A stretch of DNA of 9,094 bases from Pontibacterium sp964228735 (GTDB lineage: Bacteria > Pseudomonadota > Gammaproteobacteria > Pseudomonadales > Balneatricaceae). Position 1 is the stretch's first letter. Each line of letters begins with the position of its first letter. Of the stretch, positions 1 to 6,238 are shown piece by piece. Made by a program: the position numbers and the translations under genes. The notes under the pieces were generated by a model that did no database searches, was not told where the DNA came from, and saw only the letters and a program-made list of their open reading frames with translations. The DNA lies in contig NZ_CAXRBQ010000182.1 of assembly GCF_964228735.1 (NCBI RefSeq), positions 1 to 9,094 on the forward strand. The letters are read 5' to 3'.

Positions 1-388
1 CATCCTGCACCGCGCAATGCCCATGCAGATACGCGCACAGTGCACAGTCATAGCGTTGATCCATACGCTGGTACTGGCGGTAGATCTCCCGGGGTGCGGT
101 AGTCTTGCGCAGGCGTGCGCGGTGCAGGGAAACGTCTACAACCTGTGTGTCACAGGAGTAGATGACGCCTCGGTCGGTTGTTCGAACCAGCAAGGTCTGG
201 TTGAACCCGAAATAGAGTTCACGCTCGGCTGCCGAGCCAGGCAGGCGGCCAATCACCACCTCAGCCCCATGTACCTCGACCAACAGCGTTAACATTTTTA
301 ACTGTCCATCCTTTGAAACCACTTGCACCACTATCCCTGCAGACAACCTTGGCAAGCGGCGAACTGAGCTTTTAGTAATCTGTTCCAT
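1..388 (-). CDS. PilZ/YcgR-like c-di-GMP receptor protein, C-terminus cut by window edge
   Basis: An open frame with no stop runs from an ATG at 388-386 to base 1, giving about 129 residues; the rest lies left of the window. A GGAG Shine-Dalgarno sits 8 nt before the ATG. Residues ~14-100 look like the YcgR-type N-terminal beta-barrel (a hydrophobic strand start, then a 'VVIGRLPGSAAERELYFGF' stretch and a 'LLVRTTDRGVIYS' strand). A linker follows, with R108-M-D-Q-R112, which fits the RxxxR c-di-GMP-binding motif that opens PilZ domains. The last visible residues (AVQD) are where the (D/N)xSxxG second motif would begin, just outside. By family knowledge such proteins sense c-di-GMP in the cytoplasm and modulate motility, exopolysaccharide or other surface functions; the target here cannot be told. 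Family assignment is my reading of the pattern, not a search result. The opposite-strand frame at 17-292 is a shadow of this gene. Confidence 0.72.
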   Translation of the reverse strand, partial: MEQITKSSVRRLPRLSAGIVVQVVSKDGQLKMLTLLVEVHGAEVVIGRLPGSAAERELYFGFNQTLLVRTTDRGVIYSCDTQVVDVSLHRARLRKTTAPREIYRQYQRMDQRYDCALCAYLHGHCAVQD

Positions 389-414
389 GACGAACGCTCC
401 AGCCCTTGAGGATT

Positions 415-442
415 AAAGTAGGTTTAGCAACAGCTAATACAA
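415..442 (-). promoter_or_regulatory. Candidate sigma70-like promoter for the PilZ gene
   Basis: Read on the minus strand, TTGTAT (442-437) and TACTTT (420-415) are separated by 16 bp and lie about 27 bp upstream of the PilZ start. A short inverted repeat, TTAGC-AACA-GCTAA (424-437), lies in the spacer and could be an operator. The match is only fair. I find no convincing promoter for the Nudix gene in the rest of the 389-631 gap. Confidence 0.25.
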
Positions 443-631
443 CACCTTGGAAGTATCTTGCGGTTTACCTAGAACTTTCTTGCAGATCACGCCAAAGGTC
501 TGATTACGGCATTGCAACAGCACCCATTTCTTAGAGATTTGTGTCACTATCGCACTGAAAGACTGCATGGCCGAGAAACAGTGATGTGGTTAGATTTGTT
601 TGATTTTGGATGTGCGTAAGAAGGACAGGCT

Positions 632-1189
632 GTGAAAGATTATGAAAACCCATGGCAAACCCTAAGCCAGGAAGACCAGTACGATAATCCATGGATCAAC
701 GTATGCGAACACCAGGTGGTCAACCCTGCCGGTGGCCGTGGAATTTACGGTGTGGTGACTTTTAAGAATGAAGCCGTGGGTGTTATTCCCGTGGATGATG
801 AAGGTTACACCTGGCTGGTTGGACAGTGGCGTTACGCCCTGAACGAATATTCCTGGGAGATTCCGGAAGGTGGCAGCCCGGTCGGGGAAGATCCGCTGGA
901 ATGCGCCCGCCGGGAGCTGAAAGAGGAAACCGGCCTGGTCGCCGATGAATACTTCCCTCTAATGACCATGCACCCGTCCAACTCCGTCTGTAACGAGATC
1001 GCCTACCTGTTTGTGGCCAAAGGGCTTTGCCAGGAAGAACACGATCACGAAGACACCGAAGACATTACCATCCGCCGCCTGTCTTTGGATGACGCGATCC
1101 GTATGGCACTGGATGGCGAGATTACCGATTCGCTGAGTGTAGCCGGATTAATGAAACTGGCGCTGCAACGGGATAAGTTTGGCGTTTGA
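632..1189 (+). CDS. Nudix hydrolase, ADP-ribose pyrophosphatase-like
   Basis: The 185-residue protein carries a complete Nudix box, GX5EX7REUXEEXGU, at residues 80-102 (G80, E86, R94-E95, E98-E99, G101), the Mg-binding catalytic helix of this family. A proline-containing stretch after the box (MHPSNSVCNE, ~113-122) and the preceding 'WEIPEGG' resemble ADP-ribose/nucleoside-diphosphate-sugar pyrophosphatases, which would cleave ADP-ribose to AMP and ribose-5-phosphate in the cytosol. The substrate is inferred from family resemblance only. The start is GTG at 632: an AAGGA ribosome site sits 7 nt upstream, an in-frame TAA at 617-619 rules out a longer protein, and no early in-frame ATG exists. 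The N-terminus repeats Y(E/D)NPW at residues 4-8 and 17-21. The gene stands alone and converges on the M20 peptidase gene with a terminator between. Confidence 0.88.
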   Translation: MKDYENPWQTLSQEDQYDNPWINVCEHQVVNPAGGRGIYGVVTFKNEAVGVIPVDDEGYTWLVGQWRYALNEYSWEIPEGGSPVGEDPLECARRELKEETGLVADEYFPLMTMHPSNSVCNEIAYLFVAKGLCQEEHDHEDTEDITIRRLSLDDAIRMALDGEITDSLSVAGLMKLALQRDKFGV

Positions 1190-1214
1190 TCAGTTTGAAG
1201 CGGTGAAAGGAAAA

Positions 1215-1249
1215 GTCAGCGTCCATAAAACCAACATCTGGACGCCGAC
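1215..1249. terminator. Bidirectional intrinsic terminator between Nudix and M20 genes
   Basis: An 11-bp inverted repeat (1215-1225 with 1239-1249, one A/C mismatch that becomes a G-U pair in the minus-strand RNA) encloses a 13-nt loop. It is followed on the plus strand by a T-rich GTTATTTT, and on the minus strand by TTTT (1214-1211). It sits 25 bp after the Nudix stop and 22 bp after the M20 stop, so it probably serves both converging genes. Confidence 0.7.
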
Positions 1250-1271
1250 GTTATTTTGATTTCCTATTGAT

Positions 1272-2447
1272 CTAGCTCGCAGGCTGCAGCCCTTGCACTA
1301 GAGATACCCAATAACTGGCACCCAACGGCAATATTTCGTCGTTAAAGTCATAGTAAGGGTTGTGCAGTCCCCGCCCACCTTCTGCCGAACCGTTACCGAT
1401 CCAGATGTAGGCTCCCGGGCGTTCCCGCAGCATAAAAGAGAAGTCTTCAGCCCCCATACTCGGCGGTTCACTCTGATGGACTTTTTCCTTGCCAACCAGG
1501 CTTCCCGCAATATCGGCACAAAGCGCAGCGTGCTCCGGGTCGTTTACCGTAGCCGGATAGCCCGAGCGATAATCCAGTGTACCTGTTGCTCCATATGCCG
1601 CGCAGATGTTCTCGACCATGTTTGCCATCTGCTGTCGGATCTGCGCTCTCACATCTTCACAGAATGTTCTACAGGTGCCGGACAACGTTACGCTGTCCGG
1701 TACTATATTGTGAGCATCCCCCCCATGCATCTGGGTAACGCTGACCACCCCGGAATCCAGAGGGCTAAGATTACGGCTTACAATCCCCTGCAGCGCCCCG
1801 ATCAACTGTCCGGCAACCACAACAGGATCAACGCCCATGTGAGGCATACCTGCGTGGCAACCGTTACCGGTGATCTGTATATCAAACAGATCCATCGCTG
1901 CCATGACCGGCCCGTGATGTACCGTAAATTCACCTTTATTTAAACCTGGCCAGTTGTGCATGCCATACACGGCATCCACTGGAAACTGCTCGAACAAACC
2001 TTGTTCACACATCAGCCGCGCACCGGCCTTTCCCTCTTCAGCAGGCTGGAAAATGAACACGACTGTCCCAGCAAAATCACGATGTTCTGCCAGATATTTC
2101 GCTGCACCGAGCAACATGGCCGTGTGCCCGTCATGCCCACAACCGTGCATCTTACCGTCGTGTTGCGAACAATGAGAGAAACTGTTCAGCTCCTGCAGAT
2201 TCAGCGCGTCCATATCAGCCCGCAGACCAATCATGCCTTTCCCTGCTGCTTTACCAGTCAGCGTCGCTACAACACCGGTTTCAGCGAGCCCGGTATGTAC
2301 TTCCAGACCAAAGGATTGCAGCAGATCAGCAACCTTGGCAGCAGTACGGTGTTCTTCAAATGCCGTCTCGGGATGGGCGTGCAAGTCGCGACGCCACTCT
2401 CTCATCAAAACGTGCAGTTCACTCTCCTGAGCGATCAATTCCGTCAT
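1272..2447 (-). CDS. M20 family metallo-amidohydrolase (hippurate / N-acyl-amino-acid hydrolase type)
   Basis: The 391-residue protein is full length for the M20D group (hippurate hydrolase, IAA-amino-acid hydrolase, N-acetyl-diaminopimelate deacetylase). Family landmarks appear in order: the H-A-H-P-E segment (~23-27), LRADMDAL (75-82), MHGCGHDGHTAMLLGAAK (100-117) with probable metal ligands C103 and H105, QPAEEG with the E137-E138 pair, GMHNWPG with H164, CHAGMPH (197-203) opening the lid domain, NIVPD (247-251), SMGAEDFS (330-337) and a C-terminal LHNPYYDFND with H362. These would bind two metal ions and cleave an amide bond of an N-acylated amino acid. The exact substrate cannot be read from sequence. 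The start ATG follows a purine-rich GGGGAGAGAG. The gene appears monocistronic, with its own upstream region at 2448-2619 and a shared terminator downstream. Confidence 0.9.
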   Translation of the reverse strand: MTELIAQESELHVLMREWRRDLHAHPETAFEEHRTAAKVADLLQSFGLEVHTGLAETGVVATLTGKAAGKGMIGLRADMDALNLQELNSFSHCSQHDGKMHGCGHDGHTAMLLGAAKYLAEHRDFAGTVVFIFQPAEEGKAGARLMCEQGLFEQFPVDAVYGMHNWPGLNKGEFTVHHGPVMAAMDLFDIQITGNGCHAGMPHMGVDPVVVAGQLIGALQGIVSRNLSPLDSGVVSVTQMHGGDAHNIVPDSVTLSGTCRTFCEDVRAQIRQQMANMVENICAAYGATGTLDYRSGYPATVNDPEHAALCADIAGSLVGKEKVHQSEPPSMGAEDFSFMLRERPGAYIWIGNGSAEGGRGLHNPYYDFNDEILPLGASYWVSLVQGLQPAS

Positions 2448-2503
2448 CGTAATTCTCTCTCCCCTGCCGGATTACTCAGGGTAAATCTCAATATCGGGCT
2501 GCA

Positions 2504-2576
2504 ATTCTAAGGTATTTGCGGCGTAAATGCCGATAAATCAGTCGAAGAATACGGTCCGGGTAACAACCAACCGGTT
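2504..2576 (-). promoter_or_regulatory. Weak candidate promoter region of the M20 gene
   Basis: On the minus strand a good -10 hexamer, TAGAAT, lies at 2509-2504, about 57 bp before the start codon, but no convincing -35 element is placed correctly. Farther upstream is an 8-bp palindrome, AACCGGTT (2569-2576), next to GGTTAA/GGTTAT words, which might be a regulator site. Apart from the pirin-operon terminator, the rest of the 2448-2685 gap shows nothing I can interpret. Confidence 0.22.
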
Positions 2577-2625
2577 AACAGGTTATGCCTGTCGCCGATT
2601 GTGATGGGCAATAAGTCGCGTCCAT

Positions 2626-2659
2626 AAAAAAGCCCCGGCAACGAATACGTTGTCGGGGC
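2626..2659 (-). terminator. Intrinsic terminator of the azoR-yqjG-pirin operon
   Basis: Read on the minus strand, a 12-bp GC-rich stem (2659-2648 with 2643-2632, all paired if one T-G wobble is allowed) closes a TATT tetraloop. Six T residues (2631-2626) follow immediately. It begins 27 bp after the pirin stop codon. This is a classical Rho-independent terminator and marks the end of the minus-strand operon, insulating the M20 gene downstream. Confidence 0.9.
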
Positions 2660-2685
2660 AAGCTACTACTAACTAAAAAGTGAAC

Positions 2686-3534
2686 TTAGTCCGTCAACCG
2701 ACCGTCCTGATAATCCTTCAGCGCCTGGTCGATCTCTTCCGGTGTATTCATCACAAACGGGCCATACTGGGCAATTGGTTCGCCGATCGGTTTACCCGCC
2801 AACAGCAGGAATGTCGCACCAGAGTCCGAAGCCTGCACTGAGACCTCGTCACCATCCGCCAACACCACCGCATGATCGGTTTGGATGCGGCGATTATCCA
2901 CCTGCAATGCGCCTTCGTATGGGTAGATAAACAGGTTGTGAGTTTCCGGCACCGGGTAGGTAAAGCTCTCACCCGGCTGCAGGCGCAGGTCCAGATACAC
3001 CGGATCAGCGGCCACACCTGTTACAGGGCCAGACACGGTATCACCGCCCACGTCCAGGCTACCGGCAACCACGCGAACCTGACCACCACTTGGCAGCTGT
3101 ACCTCCGGCACCTGCTCAGGCTCGATGTTCTGGTAGTGGGCCGGTTTCATCTTTTCACTGGCCGGCAGGTTTACCCACAGCTGGAAACCCCGCATCAGTC
3201 CATCGGTACGTTGCGGACGTTCTTCGTGAATCACTCCTCGCCCGGCGGTCATCCACTGCACACCGCCAGCAACCAGCTCACCCTCGTTGCCCATATGATC
3301 ACGGTGAATCATGCTACCGTTGAGCATATAGGTCACAGTTTCAAAACCTCGGTGTGGGTGGGGCGGGAAACCGGCGATATAGTCATCTGCGTTGGCAGAG
3401 TTAAAGGCATCCAGCATCAGGAACGGATCAACCCGGATACGCTGGCGCTGGCCAATGCTCCGCTTAAGCTGCACACCCGCACCGTCGCTGGTATCGATGG
3501 CCGGAATAATCTGTTGAATGGTTCGGATAGTCAT
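2686..3534 (-). CDS. Pirin family bicupin protein (YhaK/YhhW-like, quercetinase-type)
   Basis: At 282 residues this is typical pirin length. The N-terminal cupin carries the pirin signature: PPHPHRGFETVTY (57-69) with H59 and H61, WMTAGRGVIHEE (94-105) with H103 and E105, and QLWVNLP (118-124). H59/H61/H103/E105 correspond to the single-metal site (Fe or similar) of human and bacterial pirins. The C-terminal half is the second cupin, including a GESFTYP strand start. Characterised bacterial members show quercetin 2,3-dioxygenase activity in vitro or act as redox-sensitive regulators; the physiological substrate is usually unknown. The gene is last in the operon. It starts 14 bp after the stop of the hydroquinone reductase gene, with a GGAG ribosome site 7 nt before its ATG, so translation is probably coupled. 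A cytosolic role in quinone/electrophile stress is inferred from its neighbours. Confidence 0.92.
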   Translation of the reverse strand: MTIRTIQQIIPAIDTSDGAGVQLKRSIGQRQRIRVDPFLMLDAFNSANADDYIAGFPPHPHRGFETVTYMLNGSMIHRDHMGNEGELVAGGVQWMTAGRGVIHEERPQRTDGLMRGFQLWVNLPASEKMKPAHYQNIEPEQVPEVQLPSGGQVRVVAGSLDVGGDTVSGPVTGVAADPVYLDLRLQPGESFTYPVPETHNLFIYPYEGALQVDNRRIQTDHAVVLADGDEVSVQASDSGATFLLLAGKPIGEPIAQYGPFVMNTPEEIDQALKDYQDGRLTD

Positions 3535-3548
3535 GTTGTATCTCCGCC

Positions 3549-4538
3549 TTACAGTTGCTCGCGCCCATGAGGGGCCAGCAGGTCAAACTCGGGGCCCACC
3601 GGGATAATGCCGGTTGGATTGATCATTCGATGGCTTGCAAAGTAGTGGTGGCGGATATGTTCCATATTGGTGGTCTCCGCTACCCCCGGCAGTTGATACA
3701 GCTCACGTAGGTAACCACGCAGGGCCGGGTACTCGGCAATCATTTTGCGGTCACACTTGAAGTGGCTCACATACACCGGATCAAAGCGCACCAGCGTGGT
3801 AAACAAGCGGATATCTGCTTCTGTCAATTGGTCACCCACCAGATAGCTCTGCTTGCTCAGTTTTTCTTCCAGCTCATCCAGGGTGGTAAACAGTGCCTCC
3901 ACCGCTTCATCGTAAGCGTCCTGCGTCGTGGCAAAACCCGCCCGATACACACCGTTGTTTACGTTCGGATAGATCCACTCATTGACCACATCAATCTCGT
4001 TCTGCAACGCTTGCGGGTAGTAGTCCCCCGCTTTCGCACCCAGATGATCAAACGCGTTGTTCAGCATGCGGATAATTTCGGAGGATTCGTTGTTAACGAT
4101 GGTCTGCTGCTTTTTGTCCCACAACACCGGTACCGTTACCCGTCCGGTGTAATCCGGCTGTGCCTTGCTGTACACCTGATGCAGATAGTTCAGGCCGTAC
4201 AAAGTGTCACCTGTACCCGCCGGCGCGCTGGCATCGGGGTTGTTAAAGGTCCAGCCCTGCTCCAACATCAGCGCATCAACCACTGATACGGAGATCATCT
4301 CTTCCAGCCCCTTCAGGCTACGCATAATCAGTGTGCGATGTGCCCAGGGACACGCCAGCGACACGTAGAGGTGGTAGCGACCCGCTTCGGCTTCAAAACC
4401 ACCGCTGCCGCTTGGACCTGGGCGACCACCCGGTGTGATCCAGTTACGAAACTGCGATTCACTGCGCACGAACTTGCCGCCGCTTGCTTTGGTTTCGTAC
4501 CAGCGATCATGCCATACGCCATCAATCAATAAGCCCAT
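3549..4538 (-). CDS. yqjG: Glutathionyl-hydroquinone reductase (Xi-class glutathione transferase, YqjG/ECM4 family)
   Basis: The 329-residue protein matches the length of the YqjG/PcpF/ECM4 family. The N-terminus contains the family's FRNWITP segment (30-36). The thioredoxin-like domain holds CPWAHR at 63-68, with C63 as the catalytic cysteine, the same position as in E. coli YqjG by my count. The PVLWDKK and NNESSEIIRMLN segments of the glutathione site follow, and then the all-helical C-terminal domain (GDQLTEADIRLFTTLVRFDPVY). Family members use glutathione to reduce glutathionyl-hydroquinones to hydroquinones in the cytosol, salvaging conjugates formed when quinones react with glutathione. 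The ATG follows a strong GGAGG site with 6-nt spacing. The gene lies 46 bp after azoR and 14 bp before the pirin gene on the same strand, so it is the middle gene of a quinone-handling operon. Confidence 0.93.
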   Translation of the reverse strand: MGLLIDGVWHDRWYETKASGGKFVRSESQFRNWITPGGRPGPSGSGGFEAEAGRYHLYVSLACPWAHRTLIMRSLKGLEEMISVSVVDALMLEQGWTFNNPDASAPAGTGDTLYGLNYLHQVYSKAQPDYTGRVTVPVLWDKKQQTIVNNESSEIIRMLNNAFDHLGAKAGDYYPQALQNEIDVVNEWIYPNVNNGVYRAGFATTQDAYDEAVEALFTTLDELEEKLSKQSYLVGDQLTEADIRLFTTLVRFDPVYVSHFKCDRKMIAEYPALRGYLRELYQLPGVAETTNMEHIRHHYFASHRMINPTGIIPVGPEFDLLAPHGREQL

Positions 4539-4549
4539 TGTTCACCTCC

Positions 4550-4564
4550 ACGTACGCTCTACGT
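4550..4564 (-). other. Small stem-loop abutting the yqjG ribosome-binding site
   Basis: In the azoR-yqjG gap, the minus strand reads ACGTA-GAGCG-TACGT, a 5-bp stem with a 5-nt loop, directly followed by the GGAGG of yqjG. The stem does not sequester the Shine-Dalgarno. It may simply mark the intercistronic gap or affect mRNA processing. It lacks a trailing T-run, so it is not a terminator. Confidence 0.3.
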
Positions 4565-4584
4565 TGTTTTTTGGTTGATGCGGA

Positions 4585-5187
4585 TCAGACAGATGCCAGC
4601 TGATCCACTGCTTCGCGGGCTTTTGCCAGAGAGTCTTCCTTCACCTCTTCCATGCTCAGACCTTCTGCATAGATAACCTCTACGTTATTCAGACCAATAA
4701 AGCCCAGGAACTGCTTCAGGAATGGCACCTGGTGATCCATGCCGGTGTCTTTGTACAAACCACCGCGGGTAGCAAATACGCGTACCGGCTTGTCTTCCAA
4801 CAAACCCACCGGGCCGGTTTCGGTGTACTTGAAGGTCACGCCTGCACGCGCCAGATGGTCAAAGTACGCTTTCATCTGCGATGGCACACCGAAGTTGTAC
4901 AGTGGCAAGCCCAGTACGATTTCGTCAGCATCCTGTAGCTCTTTGATCAGGGTGTCGGAGAAATCCACGATCGCCTGCTGTTCAGCGCTGCGCTGCTCTT
5001 CCGGGGTAAAGAAAGCACCAACGACTGCGCCATCCAGGTGTGGTACGGAGTCACCCACCAGATCACGTACGACTACTTCGTTACCCAGGTTACGCTGCTG
5101 CCACTGATCGATGTAACGTGCAGCCAACTGGCTGGACTGACCTTCGTCACCAAATACGCTTGCTTTGATATGCAGTAGTTTGCTCAT
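4585..5187 (-). CDS. azoR: FMN-dependent NADH:quinone oxidoreductase / azoreductase AzoR
   Basis: The 200-residue flavodoxin-fold protein has the AzoR landmarks: the N-terminal strand KLLHIKASVFGD followed by a serine-rich loop (S18, S19) near the FMN phosphate, VLGLPLYNFGVPSQMKAYFDHLARAGVTFKYTE (91-123) for the FMN isoalloxazine and dimer interface, TRGG (140-143) and the LGFIGLNNVEVIYAEGL segment (161-177). Members are cytosolic homodimers that use NAD(P)H for two-electron reduction of quinones and azo compounds, avoiding semiquinone radicals. The ATG follows AGGAG with 6-nt spacing. It is the first gene of the operon azoR-yqjG-pirin and is divergent from a LysR regulator, so it is probably regulated by that protein in response to a quinone-like effector (inference). 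Confidence 0.93.
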   Translation of the reverse strand: MSKLLHIKASVFGDEGQSSQLAARYIDQWQQRNLGNEVVVRDLVGDSVPHLDGAVVGAFFTPEEQRSAEQQAIVDFSDTLIKELQDADEIVLGLPLYNFGVPSQMKAYFDHLARAGVTFKYTETGPVGLLEDKPVRVFATRGGLYKDTGMDHQVPFLKQFLGFIGLNNVEVIYAEGLSMEEVKEDSLAKAREAVDQLASV

Positions 5188-5311
5188 GGTTTGCTCCTAA
5201 AATGAATGTGAATCGCTGTGTTCGATGTTGATGGAGCTATTTTCGTATTGATTTAAACGATTAAAAACAGCAAAAATATACGCATTATTATCAATTTTTT
5301 AGATATATAAG
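5188..5311. promoter_or_regulatory. Divergent LysR/azoR control region
   Basis: The 124-bp gap between the two divergent start codons is much more AT-rich than its surroundings, especially 5240-5310. It contains TCGT-N10-ACGA (5243-5260), an interrupted dyad of the kind LysR-type regulators bind, and a wider pair, ATTGAT (5247-5252) with ATCAAT (5290-5295). No consensus -35/-10 pair is clear for azoR, as is common for promoters needing activation. Binding by the adjacent LysR protein is inferred from the arrangement. Confidence 0.55.
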
Positions 5312-6238
5312 ATGAAAACACAGGTAACGCTGGAACAGTGGCAAGCCCTGATCGCCGTCGTGGAGCACGGTGGCTATGCCCAGGCGGCGGAAGCGATCGG
5401 TAAGAGCCAGTCGGCAGTCAGTTATGCAATCCAGAAACTGGAGGGAAGCCTGGGTATCCCAGTACTGGCGATCCAGGGGCGCAAGGCACAGCTCACCCCC
5501 GCCGGGCAGATCCTACTGCAACGGGCGAAAACCCTGGTCCATGAAGCAGAACAGATTGAGGCACTGGCGGCGCAGTTTGGCGAACAGTGGGAAGCGGAGG
5601 TCAATATGGCGGTGGAGACGCTGTTTCCACCCTGGCTGATACTGGAAGCTCTTTCTCAGTTCAGCAAAGATGCGCCCCAGACCCGTGTTGATATAAAAGA
5701 AACGGTATTGAGCGGCACCCAAGATGCTGTCATTACGCGGGAAGTGGATCTGGCGATCACGGGTATGGTACCGACCGGTTTTCTGGGTGATCCACTGCTG
5801 ATGATCAGGTTTATCGCAGTCGCCCATCCAGATCACCCGTTGCATCAACTGGGACGAGATCTAACCTACCAGGATCTGCGCCAACAACGCCAGCTGGTTG
5901 TACGTGATTCAGGCACACGACGCGCGGATGCGGGTTGGTTGGGTGCGCAGCAACGACTAACACTGAGTAACCAGAGCACCGCCATCGATGCTGCATGTAA
6001 AGGCCTTGGCTACGCCTGGTTTCCACAGATCAAAATCATGGACAAGCTGGAACAGGGTCTGTTGAAACCGTTGCCGATGCAGGAGGGCTCAGAGCGCCGA
6101 GTGCAGCTTTATCTGGTATACAGTCAGGGCGATTATGCGGGACGGGCTGCGCGCCACTTAGGCCAGGCGATCAAAGCGGCCGTGGCGCAGCATTTTCCTG
6201 AAGAGATCAAACCAGGGGTTTTAAAACCTGAAGTTTAA
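5312..6238 (+). CDS. LysR-type transcriptional regulator, probable regulator of the divergent azoR operon (YhaJ-like context)
   Basis: The 308-residue protein has the LysR N-terminal winged helix-turn-helix: GGYAQAAEAIGKSQSAVSYAIQKLEGSLGIPVL (20-52), then LTPAGQILLQRAKTLVHEAEQIEALA, the linker helix. Residues ~90-295 form the effector-binding (periplasmic-binding-protein-like) domain, ending in a variable tail. It should bind DNA as a tetramer and respond to a small molecule. The start is fixed by an in-frame TAG at 5300-5302 and by alignment to the usual LysR N-terminus. No Shine-Dalgarno is visible: the ATG is preceded by an AT-rich stretch ending in TAAG, unlike the strong sites of the divergent genes, suggesting low expression. 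Divergence from azoR-yqjG-pirin indicates control of that operon, probably also autoregulation (inference). Its stop codon shares bases with the converging gene's stop. Confidence 0.92.
   Translation: MKTQVTLEQWQALIAVVEHGGYAQAAEAIGKSQSAVSYAIQKLEGSLGIPVLAIQGRKAQLTPAGQILLQRAKTLVHEAEQIEALAAQFGEQWEAEVNMAVETLFPPWLILEALSQFSKDAPQTRVDIKETVLSGTQDAVITREVDLAITGMVPTGFLGDPLLMIRFIAVAHPDHPLHQLGRDLTYQDLRQQRQLVVRDSGTRRADAGWLGAQQRLTLSNQSTAIDAACKGLGYAWFPQIKIMDKLEQGLLKPLPMQEGSERRVQLYLVYSQGDYAGRAARHLGQAIKAAVAQHFPEEIKPGVLKPEV

Noticed and set aside
17..292. Plus-strand open frame of 91 codons with a signal-like N-terminus
   Set aside because: It lies antisense to the minus-strand PilZ gene, which has a ribosome site and recognisable motifs; the plus frame has no family pattern and no SD.
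389..631. Possible small RNA or mobile-element remnant in the gap between the PilZ and Nudix genes
   Set aside because: I found no terminator-like hairpin, terminal repeats or coding frame; it is more simply a divergent promoter region.
1362..2510. Plus-strand frames at 1362-1943, 1954-2175 and 1956-2510
   Set aside because: These are antisense shadows of the M20 amidohydrolase, rich in His, Cys and Arg with no recognisable motif.
2569..2576. AACCGGTT palindrome with nearby GGTTA words as a strong operator
   Set aside because: Symmetry does not extend beyond eight bases, so it is only mentioned as weak evidence in the M20 upstream region.
2872..3570. Plus-strand frame of 232 codons
   Set aside because: It is antisense to the pirin gene, whose metal-binding residues and ribosome site are clear; the shadow has no motif or SD.
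3762..4286. Plus-strand frame of 174 codons
   Set aside because: It is antisense to the hydroquinone reductase gene, with shadow-like composition.
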